64,000 bases of DNA from Flavobacteria bacterium RIFCSPLOWO2_12_FULL_35_11 (GTDB lineage Bacteria > Bacteroidota > Bacteroidia > Flavobacteriales > Flavobacteriaceae). Positions within the stretch are counted from its first letter, which is position 1. Each line of letters starts with the position of its first letter. The DNA lies in assembly GCA_001800975.1 (NCBI GenBank), contig MGWK01000011.1, positions 90,893-154,892 on the forward strand, in the 5' to 3' direction. The position numbers and the translations under genes were made by a program. The notes under the pieces were generated by a model. The model made no database searches. It was given only the letters and a program-made list of their open reading frames with translations, and was not told where the DNA came from. This document shows, piece after piece, positions 35,090 through 44,007 of this stretch.

Positions 35090-35929
35090 TTATAAGCTTA
35101 TATTATCTATCAGCCTTACTTTCCCTGCAAAAACAGCGATAAAAGCGCGATATTTCTTTGTTGGATTTTTAGTTTCAACTGGTAAAAGCGTCTCTTCATC
35201 GGCAATTTCAACATATTCTAAGTTGAATAAAGGGTGATTTTTAAATTCATTTTCTACCCATTTTATCACTTCCGAAGCATTTTTTGTGCCAAATAGAGTT
35301 TTGGCTTTCTTTAATGTTTCATAAATAAATGGTGCTGCGGCCCGTTGCGCCGTTGTAAGTCTGGTATTTCGCGAACTCATCGCCAAACCATCTTTTTCCC
35401 GGTGAATGGGACAGGAAATAATTTGTACGGGAAGATTTCTTTTTTCCACCATTTTACGAATGATTTGGATTTGCTGAAAGTCTTTTTCCCCAAAATAGGC
35501 TTTATGCGGTTTCACAACCTCAAACAACCGTTCAACAATGGTGCCTACGCCGTTAAAATGGCCAGCCCTGAATTTTCCTTCCATTTGAAATTCCAATCCG
35601 TCAAAATCAAAGGATTGCGACTGGATATCATCGGCATAAATTTCTTCGGGAGTTGGCGTAAATACGATGTCGCAATTAAAAGATTTCAAAAGTGACAAAT
35701 CTTTTTCTATTGTTTTTGGGTAATTTATTAAATCATCTGCATTATCGAACTGTGTTGGGTTCACAAAAATGCTCACAACCACAATATCATTCTCTTTTTT
35801 TGCCTTTTCAACAAGCGATAAATGTCCTTCATGAAGTGCCCCCATAGTTGGCACAAACCCAATAGTAGTGCCGTTTTTAAGCGACTTTATTTTTTGTTGT
35901 AGCGATTTTATTTCAGTAAAAATCAACAT
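35090..35929 (-). CDS. panC: Pantothenate synthetase
   Basis: Joins pantoate and beta-alanine with ATP to form pantothenate. The class I nucleotidyl-transferase HIGH-like motif is MGALHEGHLSLV, with IFVNPTQF, YFGEKDFQQI and the KMSKS-like REKDGLAMSSRN. 279 residues is standard. It is first of a panC-panD pair and divergent from the starch-synthase-like gene at 36039. Confidence 0.96.
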   Translation of the reverse strand: MLIFTEIKSLQQKIKSLKNGTTIGFVPTMGALHEGHLSLVEKAKKENDIVVVSIFVNPTQFDNADDLINYPKTIEKDLSLLKSFNCDIVFTPTPEEIYADDIQSQSFDFDGLEFQMEGKFRAGHFNGVGTIVERLFEVVKPHKAYFGEKDFQQIQIIRKMVEKRNLPVQIISCPIHREKDGLAMSSRNTRLTTAQRAAAPFIYETLKKAKTLFGTKNASEVIKWVENEFKNHPLFNLEYVEIADEETLLPVETKNPTKKYRAFIAVFAGKVRLIDNISL

Positions 35930-36001
35930 AACGTATTTGTTAATTAACGTTAAAAGCGTGCAAACTTACATTTTTCAAGCTAAATTCTACATAAATTTTC
36001 G

Positions 36002-36009
36002 TAATTTTG
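36002..36009 (+). promoter_or_regulatory. -7 element TAATTTTG
   Basis: An exact TAnnTTTG match 29 bases before ATG 36039. It supports that Met over the far upstream start at 35868, which would overlap panC. Confidence 0.5.
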
Positions 36010-36038
36010 CATATATTTTAAAAATAAGAGTTGGTTTT

Positions 36039-36848
36039 ATGAAAGATAAGAGAGTATTGATTGTTTCTTCAGAAGTTGTTCCTTATTTACCTGAGAATGA
36101 ATTGTCAACGACCTCATTTGAAACAGCAAAAATGATTCATAGCAACGGTGGGCAAACAAGAATTTTTATGCCTCGGTTTGGATTGATAAATGAAAGAAGA
36201 CATCAACTCCATGAAGTTATTCGTTTGTCTGGGATGAACCTAGTAATTAATGATATGGACATGCCTTTAATTATTAAAGTTGCTTCAATTCCAAAGGAAA
36301 GAATGCAGGTTTATTTCATTGATAACGATGAATATTTTAAAAGAAAAGCGTTGTTTTCTGATGAAGACAATAACTTATTTGAGGACAATGATGAACGCGC
36401 TATATTTTTTGCAAAAGGCGTAGTGGAAACCGTAAAAAAATTAAATTGGTCGCCCGATATTATTCATGTTAATGGATGGATGGCGTCACTTTTACCCTTA
36501 TATATTAAAGAATATTATAAAGATGACCCCTTATTTTCAAACAGCAAAATAGTAACTTCGTTGTACAATACCGGTTTTGAGGGCACTTTAAATAACAATT
36601 TTTTTGAAAAGATTAAGTTTGACAATATTGATGAAGCGAAAATTAAGACCATCTCTAATCCAACCTACACAAATCTTTTGATTAATGCCATTGAAAATTC
36701 TGATGCGGTTATTAAAGCAAGCGAGCAACTTCCAAATGATTTGCTCGACTATTTAAAAACTTGCGAAAAACCTGTTTTGGATTATTTTCCAATCAGTGAA
36801 TTTGACAGTGCCTACACCAATTTTTACTTAAATAAAGTTTTATCATAA
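36039..36848 (+). CDS. Glycogen/starch synthase, single catalytic (GT5 N-terminal) domain
   Basis: 269 residues corresponding only to the N-terminal Rossmann domain of glycogen/starch synthases. It starts KRVLIVSSEVVPYLPENELS, has RIFMPRFGLINERRHQLHEV, then WSPDIIHVNGWMASLLPLYI, and stops after VLDYFPISEF. The C-terminal GT1-type half that binds ADP-glucose is missing, and the K-x-G-G loop is replaced by ENELST. It is therefore unlikely to be a normal glycogen synthase. It precedes the DUF4270 gene by 18 bases and glmS, so it may act in cell-envelope sugar metabolism or be regulatory. Confidence 0.82.
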   Translation: MKDKRVLIVSSEVVPYLPENELSTTSFETAKMIHSNGGQTRIFMPRFGLINERRHQLHEVIRLSGMNLVINDMDMPLIIKVASIPKERMQVYFIDNDEYFKRKALFSDEDNNLFEDNDERAIFFAKGVVETVKKLNWSPDIIHVNGWMASLLPLYIKEYYKDDPLFSNSKIVTSLYNTGFEGTLNNNFFEKIKFDNIDEAKIKTISNPTYTNLLINAIENSDAVIKASEQLPNDLLDYLKTCEKPVLDYFPISEFDSAYTNFYLNKVLS

Positions 36849-36866
36849 AAAATCCAACATTTATAT

Positions 36867-38396
36867 ATGGCAATTAAAGTTGTAAATGCTTTAAAATACT
36901 TAGGGCTATCCTCAATAGTATTTTTTACTATAATTTCGTGCGAAAAGGAAATTGAAACTATTGGCGTTAACCTGGTTGACAATAATAATTTCTCCACAAA
37001 TAAAGATACTTCAGAAGTTATAACGACAAATGAAGACATTCTAAGAGTGCCCGCTAGCGGCGTTGACCAATATTTATTGGGGGTTTATTCCGATAATGAA
37101 TTTGGAACTTTAAAAGCATCGATTGTTTCGCAGTTGGGGCTTCCATCAACAGGTGACGCATATAATTACGGAACAAATTTCGGGATAGATTCTGTTTTAA
37201 TGGTTATTCCATATCAATCTACTAAAGAAGCAGAAAAATATGCCGACGGAAAACCAAAATTTTCTATTGATTCTGTTATTGGCGATACAAATGTTGCATT
37301 TCAATTGGGCATTTATGAACTGAAAACGTTTTTAAACACTTTAGATCTAAACGACCCTTCAAAACCTGCAATTTATTATTCTGATAAAGAATTTCAAAAA
37401 GGGGATGTACCTTTTTATTCAGGAAACTTTAAAGTCAATCCAAATGATACCGTATCTTACATAAAAAGATATATGCCCAACGGCGTTTCAGTTTATAAGA
37501 TTGACACAATTAAAGCAACAACCATAAGTCCAAGCATTAAATTTCCTTTAAATGAAAATTTAATTAAGCAAATTTTTGTTGACAATGCCGCTGGAGCTGA
37601 GTTTCAGTCTTTAGACGATTTTCAGCATTATTTTAGAGGTTTTTATATTGAAGCTGAAGCATTAACATCCAATAAAGCTCATTTGATTTCGTTAGATATG
37701 ATGAATGCAAAAATGATTATTTATTATTCAAAAGATGAAGATGAAGGCGCTACTGTAGATTTAAACGGAAATAAAATTAATGGTGAGCTGGGCGTTAGAA
37801 CCAAGCACAACTATGAGTTTGCGTTTGGAGCCATAAAATCAAATGTGCTTAAAAGAGATTATACGGTTTCGCACCAAAGCGGTGAAGACAGGTTATATGT
37901 TCAGGGCGCAGCAGGCTCAATAGCCACTGTTAAATTGTTTAACAATGAAAACTTGGTCGATTTGCAAGATAATAATTGGTTGATTAATGATGCGAATTTA
38001 ATTTTTTATGTAGATCAAAATGCGGTCAGTGATATTGCTCCTGAACAATTATTTATTTATAATTATACAGAAAATTTGCAGTTTACCGATGTTATGACCG
38101 AAGGAATTGATGCGGTTGGCGGAAAATTGGAAAGAGATGATGACGGAAAACCTTACCGATATGTTTTTAAAATTACAGATTACATATCTAAATTATTAAA
38201 AACAGACGAGCCATTAGAATTAATCGAAATAGGGTTGAAAGTTTACAACCCATCAGACGCTCCTTCCGCTATTGATGATGTGAAAATTAGGGAATATAGC
38301 TGGACACCAAAAGGTGTTGTATTGTTTGGGCAAGACCCAAGTTTTGGAGATAAAAGAGTAAAACTTGAAATATCTTATTCAAAAATAAATAATTAA
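36867..38396 (+). CDS. DUF4270 lipoprotein
   Basis: A 509-residue predicted lipoprotein with the signal segment ending TIISC (Cys25). The beginning EKEIETIGVNLVDNN and the DQYLLGVYSDNEFGTLKASI block, with Ser/Thr/Asp-rich beta sequence after it, match DUF4270. Members are surface-exposed lipoproteins of unknown role in this phylum. It is co-oriented with the starch-synthase-like gene upstream and glmS 14 bases downstream, so the three are probably one transcript. Confidence 0.88.
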   Translation: MAIKVVNALKYLGLSSIVFFTIISCEKEIETIGVNLVDNNNFSTNKDTSEVITTNEDILRVPASGVDQYLLGVYSDNEFGTLKASIVSQLGLPSTGDAYNYGTNFGIDSVLMVIPYQSTKEAEKYADGKPKFSIDSVIGDTNVAFQLGIYELKTFLNTLDLNDPSKPAIYYSDKEFQKGDVPFYSGNFKVNPNDTVSYIKRYMPNGVSVYKIDTIKATTISPSIKFPLNENLIKQIFVDNAAGAEFQSLDDFQHYFRGFYIEAEALTSNKAHLISLDMMNAKMIIYYSKDEDEGATVDLNGNKINGELGVRTKHNYEFAFGAIKSNVLKRDYTVSHQSGEDRLYVQGAAGSIATVKLFNNENLVDLQDNNWLINDANLIFYVDQNAVSDIAPEQLFIYNYTENLQFTDVMTEGIDAVGGKLERDDDGKPYRYVFKITDYISKLLKTDEPLELIEIGLKVYNPSDAPSAIDDVKIREYSWTPKGVVLFGQDPSFGDKRVKLEISYSKINN

Positions 38397-38410
38397 AAAA
38401 GAAAATTGAG

Positions 38411-40261
38411 ATGTGTGGAATTGCCGGTTATTTAGGTTTTAGAAAAGCATACCCAATAGTTATTAACGGTTTACAGCGTTTAGAATATAGAGGTTATGAC
38501 AGTGCTGGAGTGGTATTGCTTGATGGCAATGAAATGAGCCTTTATAAAACAAAAGGAAAAGTTTCTGATTTAAAAAAAATCACCCGACAAAAAAATGTTG
38601 AAGGAAATTTAGCTCTAGGCCATACGCGTTGGGCAACACATGGAGTGCCAAGTGATGAAAATTCACATCCGCATCTTTCAAATTCAGGAAAATTAGTGAT
38701 TGTTCATAACGGGATTATAGAAAACTATGATACCATAAAAAAGGAACTTATTACAAGAGGATATACTTTTAAAAGTGATACGGATACCGAAGTTTTAATC
38801 AATTTAATAGAAGAGGTTAAGACCAAAAATAACTGCAAATTGGGCAAAGCTGTTCAAATGGCGTTAACCAATGTGGTTGGAGCTTATGCCATTGCAGTTT
38901 TTGATATTGAAAAACCTGATGAAATCATAGTTGCTAAATTGGGAAGTCCGATAGCCATTGGTATTGGTGAAAACAACTCTGAGTTTTTTGTTGCTTCAGA
39001 TGCATCTCCATTTATTGAATATACCAGAAATGCCATTTATTTAGAAGATGAAGAATTGGCAATCATTAAATTAGGAAGAGATATCAGAATTCGTAAAATT
39101 CAGGATAATACTATTGTTGAGCCAGATATTCAGCAATTAAAACTTAATTTGGAGCAAATTGAAAAAGGTGGATATGAGCATTTTATGCTGAAGGAAATTC
39201 ATGAGCAACCAAATGCTATTTTAGATGCTTATAGAGGACGACTTTTAGCCTCCAAAAGCATGATAAAAATGGGAAGTGTTGATGACAACATTGCAAAATT
39301 TTTAAATGCAAACCGTATGGTGATTGTGGCCTGCGGAACTTCTTGGCATGCCGGATTGGTGGCTGAATATTTGTTCGAAGATTTGGCACGTATACCTGTT
39401 GAAGTAGAATATGCTTCAGAGTTTAGATACAGAAACCCAATAATAAATAAAAACGATATTGTAATTGCAATTTCACAATCTGGTGAAACCGCTGACACGC
39501 TTGCTGCAGTAAAATTGGCAAAATCTAAAGGCGCTTTCGTGTTTGGGGTTTGCAATGTGGTTGGATCTTCCATCGCAAGAGAAACAGATACAGGTGCCTA
39601 TACACACGCAGGGCCTGAAATAGGTGTGGCTTCAACAAAAGCCTTTACCACCCAAATTACGGTGCTTGCTTTAATGGCACTAAAACTGGGTAATTTAAAA
39701 GGAGAACTTTCAAACTCAATGTATCATCATTATATCCAAGAATTGAGCTTAATTCCAGCTAAAGTGGAAGAGGTTTTAAAAATGGATAAAGAGATAGAAA
39801 AAATTGCCGCAATTTATAAAGATGCTCCAAATTGTTTGTATTTGGGCAGGGGATTTAATTTTCCTGTTGCATTGGAAGGAGCTTTAAAATTAAAGGAAAT
39901 CTCTTACATTCATGCAGAAGGTTATCCTGCTGCGGAAATGAAACACGGTCCTATCGCTTTAATTGATGAACATATGCCAGTCATTGTTATCGCAACTAAA
40001 AAGGGTCATTATGACAAAGTGGTGAGTAATATTCAAGAAATAAAAGCGCGCAACGGTAAAATTATTGCAATCGTTACCAAAGGCGATACCATAGTAAAGG
40101 AAATGGCTGATCATGTGATTGAAATTCCGGAAACGGAAGAAGCATTTACGCCACTTTTATCTACAATACCATTGCAATTGTTATCTTATTATATCGCTGT
40201 GATGCGAGGGTGCAATGTGGATCAACCAAGAAATTTGGCAAAATCCGTTACGGTGGAGTAA
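38411..40261 (+). CDS. glmS: Glutamine-fructose-6-phosphate aminotransferase (isomerising)
   Basis: Makes glucosamine 6-phosphate from fructose 6-phosphate and glutamine, the first step to UDP-GlcNAc for peptidoglycan and lipid A. The N-terminal glutaminase starts with the catalytic Cys2 (MCGIAGY), and GHTRWATHG follows. Two SIS domains hold CGTSWHAG and SQSGETADT, then GRGFNFPVALEGALKLKEI. The C-terminal LAKSVTVE is the conserved ending. 616 residues is full length. It is the last gene of the DUF4270 operon. Confidence 0.97.
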   Translation: MCGIAGYLGFRKAYPIVINGLQRLEYRGYDSAGVVLLDGNEMSLYKTKGKVSDLKKITRQKNVEGNLALGHTRWATHGVPSDENSHPHLSNSGKLVIVHNGIIENYDTIKKELITRGYTFKSDTDTEVLINLIEEVKTKNNCKLGKAVQMALTNVVGAYAIAVFDIEKPDEIIVAKLGSPIAIGIGENNSEFFVASDASPFIEYTRNAIYLEDEELAIIKLGRDIRIRKIQDNTIVEPDIQQLKLNLEQIEKGGYEHFMLKEIHEQPNAILDAYRGRLLASKSMIKMGSVDDNIAKFLNANRMVIVACGTSWHAGLVAEYLFEDLARIPVEVEYASEFRYRNPIINKNDIVIAISQSGETADTLAAVKLAKSKGAFVFGVCNVVGSSIARETDTGAYTHAGPEIGVASTKAFTTQITVLALMALKLGNLKGELSNSMYHHYIQELSLIPAKVEEVLKMDKEIEKIAAIYKDAPNCLYLGRGFNFPVALEGALKLKEISYIHAEGYPAAEMKHGPIALIDEHMPVIVIATKKGHYDKVVSNIQEIKARNGKIIAIVTKGDTIVKEMADHVIEIPETEEAFTPLLSTIPLQLLSYYIAVMRGCNVDQPRNLAKSVTVE

Positions 40262-40310
40262 CGAAAAACAGACACCATCAAATTCAAAAATATTTTTAGC
40301 AAAACCACTC

Positions 40311-40341
40311 ACAACACTTATACTTTTGGTATAAGTGTTGT
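40311..40341 (+). terminator. Hairpin after glmS
   Basis: A perfect 13-bp stem ACAACACTTATAC/GTATAAGTGTTGT has a 5-base loop. The following sequence (GTATTTAAAG) is a poor T-run, so it may be a weak terminator. The wider stretch 40262-40743 otherwise holds only a possible 38-residue gene on the other strand. Confidence 0.6.
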
Positions 40342-40429
40342 GTATTTAAAGAGGTAACATATGGAAATTCTCCTTCCACATAAATACTTCAGGAAATTAC
40401 GCATTCAAAACCAAGACAATTGTAAGTAC

Positions 40430-40546
40430 TTAAATACAGATTCTTGCAACCCATATAAGGTTGTAGATGCTTAAACCAAATACCAGTAAAATAAAAGTAA
40501 GGAACAACACCAATTGGGTGTTTTTTTCAAAAAAAAGTTTTTTCAT
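40430..40546 (-). CDS. Possible small single-helix membrane protein, 38 residues
   Basis: An ATG at 40546 opens a frame reading MKKLFFEKNTQLVLFLTFIL and then LVFGLSIYNLIWVARICI, ending at TAA. The positive start and single long hydrophobic helix are typical of real small membrane proteins, and it lies alone in a 480-base gap. A competing 37-codon frame on the plus strand (40361-40474) lacks such features. No family is recognised; existence is probable, not certain. Confidence 0.45.
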   Translation of the reverse strand: MKKLFFEKNTQLVLFLTFILLVFGLSIYNLIWVARICI

Positions 40547-40743
40547 AGTGTTTTTTAGCGTTTTTTTAGGGGTTCTTATTGGGGTTTTAAAATAATTTTA
40601 AATTCATATATTTAAAACTGTTGGTAAAAGTATTCTTTTTTACAAAGGTTTCATAATATTTAAACAGGAATCGGTTAATTTTTATATTATTTAAAGTCAG
40701 TTTAAATTTAAATAAGTTTTTCAATCAATTTAATTGATAGCGA

Positions 40744-41361
40744 TTATAAATTAGATATGGAGTCGTGCACCATGGTGTGATTTCCGTCATTCCAAAAGGT
40801 TAAAATATCGGTTGCCACCTGCGCTCCGCTGCCTGCTGCAATTGCGAACTGACTTCTCCATCCGGCTAAAACGCCAGCCACGTATATACCTTCAGCAACC
40901 AAATGATTGTTGTTTTTTAACATGATACGTTCTTTTTGTGGAGGCAAACTGTGATGGGGAATTACATATTGCATAAGGCCTTCAATGTTAAAAAGATTTG
41001 AAGGGCCAACAGCCACGACAACAGTTTTTGTATTGTAGGAATTTTTATTGGTGAATACCTTAAAATTTGGAAATTCACCTTCAATTTTAGTGACCTTTTC
41101 ATTTTCAATCTGAATTACATGCGGGTATAACTCAGAAAGCTGGACGATGCCGTCTTCCAAAACCTGATTTCCTTTGGTTCCCTTTTTAAACCCTAAAACA
41201 TTGTTGAGCAATGCCTCATTTAAAGCGGAACTTTTTTGATGGGCAACAATCCCAATTTTTTTATTGTTCGCAAAAGGTTTGCTAACTGCCGAACCTAAAA
41301 TTAAGGCGCATGACAATCCGGCAGCGCTGCCGCCCATTATTAACACATCAAAAGTGTCCAT
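40744..41361 (-). CDS. Short FAD-dependent pyridine nucleotide-disulphide-oxidoreductase-like protein
   Basis: 205 residues from Met 41361. It begins with the FAD dinucleotide motif (LIMGGSAAGLSCALILG) and has a second FAD contact near the end (VAEGIYVAGVLAGWRSQFAIAAGSGAQVATDIL), as in thioredoxin reductases. The central NAD(P)H domain and the redox CxxC are absent, so it cannot be a normal thioredoxin reductase. It may be a minimal flavoprotein with an unknown partner. It follows the MarC gene by four to ten bases on the same strand and is probably co-transcribed. Confidence 0.8.
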   Translation of the reverse strand: MDTFDVLIMGGSAAGLSCALILGSAVSKPFANNKKIGIVAHQKSSALNEALLNNVLGFKKGTKGNQVLEDGIVQLSELYPHVIQIENEKVTKIEGEFPNFKVFTNKNSYNTKTVVVAVGPSNLFNIEGLMQYVIPHHSLPPQKERIMLKNNNHLVAEGIYVAGVLAGWRSQFAIAAGSGAQVATDILTFWNDGNHTMVHDSISNL

Positions 41362-41371
41362 ATTCAAAAAT

Positions 41372-41956
41372 TTAATTATGAAATAATCTCTGAATATTTG
41401 AAGTAAACAGTTTTACGGCTATCGCCAAAAGAACAACTCCAAATACTTTTCTAATAATATTTATGCCGTTTTTGCCAATTACTTTTTCAATTTTTACCGA
41501 AGTTTTAAGCACTGCATACAAAAAAACGGTATTTAAAATAATGGCAATTACAATATTTATGGTCGAAAATTCAGCTCTTAACGAAAGCAATGTGGTTAAA
41601 CTTCCCGGGCCGGCCAACAAAGGAAATGCCAATGGAAATATGGAAGCTGTTTTGGCGTTCGTTTCTTCTTCTTTATAAAGCGAAATGCCTAAAATCATTT
41701 CCAAAGCTAAAAAAAACAGGATAAACGAACCCGCAACCGCAAATGAATTAACATCAATGCCAATTAAGTTTAAGATACTTTTTCCCAAAAACAGAAAAGC
41801 AATCATAATTAAACAGGCAACCACAGATGCTTTTTCTGAATGGATACGTCCAAATTTTACCCGTAAATCTACAATTACCGGAATACTGCCTATAATGTCA
41901 ATCACTGCAAATAATACCATCGTTGCAGTAACGATCTCTTTAAAATTTATTTCCAT
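41372..41956 (-). CDS. MarC family integral membrane protein
   Basis: 194 residues with six predicted membrane helices and the MarC/UPF0056 pattern: LFAVIDIIGSIPVIVDL at the start, FLALEMILGISLY, FPLAFPLLAGPGSLTTLL in the middle (the conserved P-x-x-x-GPG), and ending FGVVLLAIAVKLFTSNI. The family was once linked to multiple antibiotic resistance but its transport role is not established. It leads a two-gene unit with the short flavoprotein. Confidence 0.9.
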   Translation of the reverse strand: MEINFKEIVTATMVLFAVIDIIGSIPVIVDLRVKFGRIHSEKASVVACLIMIAFLFLGKSILNLIGIDVNSFAVAGSFILFFLALEMILGISLYKEEETNAKTASIFPLAFPLLAGPGSLTTLLSLRAEFSTINIVIAIILNTVFLYAVLKTSVKIEKVIGKNGINIIRKVFGVVLLAIAVKLFTSNIQRLFHN

Positions 41957-42034
41957 CGTATGCCTTTTTTAAAAGATTGGCAAAAGTATCCAATCAAAAA
42001 TTGATTTATAACAAAAGTAATGTAAAAAAATAGT

Positions 42035-42042
42035 TATTTTTG
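42035..42042 (+). promoter_or_regulatory. -7 element TATTTTTG adjacent to a start codon
   Basis: An exact TAnnTTTG match ends five bases before ATG 42047. Transcription from it would start at about the initiator codon. No TTG at normal -33 spacing is visible. Confidence 0.45.
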
Positions 42043-42046
42043 CCAG

Positions 42047-42616
42047 ATGTTTCAACTAGGAAAAACAATCGTTTCAGAAGAGATTATAGAGAAAGATTTT
42101 GTCTGTAATCTGTCGGCCTGTAAAGGTAAATGCTGTATTGATGGGGAAGCCGGCGCTCCGTTGGATGAAGATGAATTGCTGATACTTATGGATATTTATC
42201 CGAAAGTAAAACCTTTTTTAAGGCCGGAAGGAATTCAAGCCATTGAAGACCAAGGACTTTTCATCACCGATGAAGGCGAATTTGAAACGACTTTAATAGA
42301 CGGAAAAGATTGTGCCTATTCCATATTTGATGAAAATAACACCGTTAAATGCGGTATTGAAGAAGCTTATAATCAGGGCGCAATTAATTGGAAAAAACCA
42401 ATTTCCTGCCATTTATACCCAATCCGAATTACAGACTACAGCGAATTTTCAGCAGTAAATTACCACAAATGGCCAATTTGTGACGATGCCTGTACGTTGG
42501 GCGCAGCATTGCAAGTGCCGGTTTACAAATTCGTGAAAGATGCCTTAATCAGAAAATTTGGTGAAGATTGGTATATGGAATTGGAAAAAATTGCCAAGAA
42601 TCACAAACAGCAATAA
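42047..42616 (+). CDS. DUF3109 family protein
   Basis: 189 residues, with a Cys-rich N-terminal region FVCNLSACKGKCC (Cys20, 25, 29, 30) followed by DGEAGAPLDEDE and later Cys in KCGIEEA, SCHLYPIR and CDDACTLG. This is the DUF3109 pattern. Eight or more conserved Cys suggest an iron-sulphur cluster or zinc site, but the biochemical role is unknown. Monocistronic, with a -7 box so near the start that the mRNA may be leaderless. A terminator follows at 42647. Confidence 0.88.
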   Translation: MFQLGKTIVSEEIIEKDFVCNLSACKGKCCIDGEAGAPLDEDELLILMDIYPKVKPFLRPEGIQAIEDQGLFITDEGEFETTLIDGKDCAYSIFDENNTVKCGIEEAYNQGAINWKKPISCHLYPIRITDYSEFSAVNYHKWPICDDACTLGAALQVPVYKFVKDALIRKFGEDWYMELEKIAKNHKQQ

Positions 42617-42646
42617 AACTTTTTAAGGCGTAAAATACGTAAGTTG

Positions 42647-42677
42647 AAAGAGCACAATTTTAGGTGCTCTTTTTTTA
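42647..42677 (+). terminator. Rho-independent terminator
   Basis: AAAGAGCAC pairs with GTGCTCTTT, followed by more T. It ends the DUF3109 transcript. Confidence 0.85.
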
Positions 42678-42916
42678 ATTTGGCTTTTCATGCAAACTCC
42701 CTGAAACCAGAGGAGATCAATTTAAAAATTCACAAAGTCTTATAAATCAGTAATTAACAATATTGTTTTTTTTATTAAATAACGCAATAATGTTAAAAAC
42801 TTACTAACAAATGTGAATAAGTAAGCCTTTTTTGTATCTATTTTTTTTCAATATTTGTTTTACTCGTTTTTTTACCAAAAAACAGCAACTAACTACTAAC
42901 TAAAAAATTACAATTC
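42678..42916 (+). promoter_or_regulatory. nrdBA upstream region with AACAATATTGTT palindrome
   Basis: AT-rich non-coding stretch before nrdB. It contains a perfect 12-bp palindrome AACAATATTGTT at 42756-42767, a possible operator. It does not match the NrdR box well. No clear TAnnTTTG box was found, and no gene is seen. Confidence 0.3.
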
Positions 42917-43891
42917 ATGTCATTTCTTGAACCCATTCTTCAACCTAATAAAAATCGCTTTGTGATTTTTCCAATTCAACACCAGGATATCTGGGAATGG
43001 TATAAAAAACAGGAAGCGAGCATTTGGACTGCGGAAGAAATTGATTTGCACCAAGATGTAATTGACTGGGAAACTAAATTAAATGATGACGAGCGTTATT
43101 TTATCAAACATATTCTGGCATTTTTTGCGGCTTCTGACGGCATTGTAAATGAAAATTTGGCGGAGAATTTTGTGAGCGAAGTGCAATATTCCGAAGCAAA
43201 ATTCTTTTATGGTTTTCAAATAATGATGGAAAACATCCATTCAGAAGTGTATTCTTTGCTCATAGACACCTACGTTAAAAATGAAGCTGAAAAAGATCAA
43301 TTGTTCAATGCCATTGATGTATTTCCCGCCATTAAAGAAAAAGCGGATTGGGCCTTAAAATGGATTGAAAGTCCGAGTTTTGCAGAGCGACTAATTGCGT
43401 TTGCAGCTGTTGAAGGCATCTTTTTCTCTGGAAGTTTCTGTTCCATATTTTGGTTGAAAAAGAGAGGTTTAATGCCCGGATTGACTTTTTCAAACGAACT
43501 GATTTCGCGCGATGAAGGAATGCACTGCGATTTTGCCATTCACTTGCACAACAATCATATTGTAAATAAAGTTCCGAAAGAACGGATTACAGAAATTTTA
43601 ACCAATGCACTCGATATTGAACGCAAATTTATTACAGAATCATTGCCGGCAAGTTTAATTGGCATGAACGCAAAATTAATGTCGCAATATCTGGAATTTG
43701 TGACCGACCGATTATTGACGGAGTTTAATTGCGATAAAGTTTACAATTCCTCAAATCCTTTTGATTTTATGGAAATGATTTCTTTGGAAGGCAAAACAAA
43801 TTTTTTTGAAAAACGCGTTTCTGAATATCAAAAAGCCGGTGTAAAAAGCGGCACAGGAACAGGAAGCATCAGTTTTGATGCGGAATTTTAA
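42917..43891 (+). CDS. nrdB: Ribonucleoside-diphosphate reductase, beta (R2) subunit, class Ia
   Basis: Carries the di-iron centre and tyrosyl radical that start reduction of ribonucleotides to deoxyribonucleotides. Iron ligands and radical are visible in ENIHSEVY (Glu105, His108, Tyr112), so the normal radical Tyr is present. Later ligands are in [20 protein letters not shown]. 324 residues is typical. The C-terminal tail ([13 protein letters not shown]) is the alpha-subunit docking segment. nrdA follows 116 bases later, with a palindromic hairpin between. Confidence 0.96.
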   Translation: MSFLEPILQPNKNRFVIFPIQHQDIWEWYKKQEASIWTAEEIDLHQDVIDWETKLNDDERYFIKHILAFFAASDGIVNENLAENFVSEVQYSEAKFFYGFQIMMENIHSEVYSLLIDTYVKNEAEKDQLFNAIDVFPAIKEKADWALKWIESPSFAERLIAFAAVEGIFFSGSFCSIFWLKKRGLMPGLTFSNELISRDEGMHCDFAIHLHNNHIVNKVPKERITEILTNALDIERKFITESLPASLIGMNAKLMSQYLEFVTDRLLTEFNCDKVYNSSNPFDFMEMISLEGKTNFFEKRVSEYQKAGVKSGTGTGSISFDAEF

Positions 43892-43906
43892 GGATTTACG
43901 ATTTAC

Positions 43907-43935
43907 GACCTGCCTGCCGGACAGGCAGGTTTTTG
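43907..43935 (+). terminator. Palindromic hairpin between nrdB and nrdA
   Basis: ACCTGCCTG pairs with CAGGCAGGT and is followed by five T, flanked by repeated ATTTACGA words. GC content of the stem contrasts with its surroundings; the motif is of a kind widespread between genes in this phylum. It may reduce nrdA relative to nrdB transcript. Confidence 0.6.
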
Positions 43936-44007
43936 GTTTACGATTGTGAAAAAATTAGTAAATCAAAATTATTTCAGAAACTAACTAACTAAATATAGCT
44001 AAAAAAA

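Noticed and set aside
35930..35965. TTAACGTTAATTAAC before panC as a Pho box
   Set aside because: The half-sites are 10 bp apart, not 11, no -7 box is at the expected distance, and pantothenate synthesis is not a phosphate-starvation function.
40361..40474. 37-residue plus-strand frame after glmS
   Set aside because: Mixed polar composition with no signal, helix or motif, and it overlaps the more convincing minus-strand 38-residue membrane peptide.
43297..43539. 80-residue minus-strand frame over nrdB
   Set aside because: Shadow of nrdB; the plus-strand protein carries the di-iron and radical Tyr motifs.
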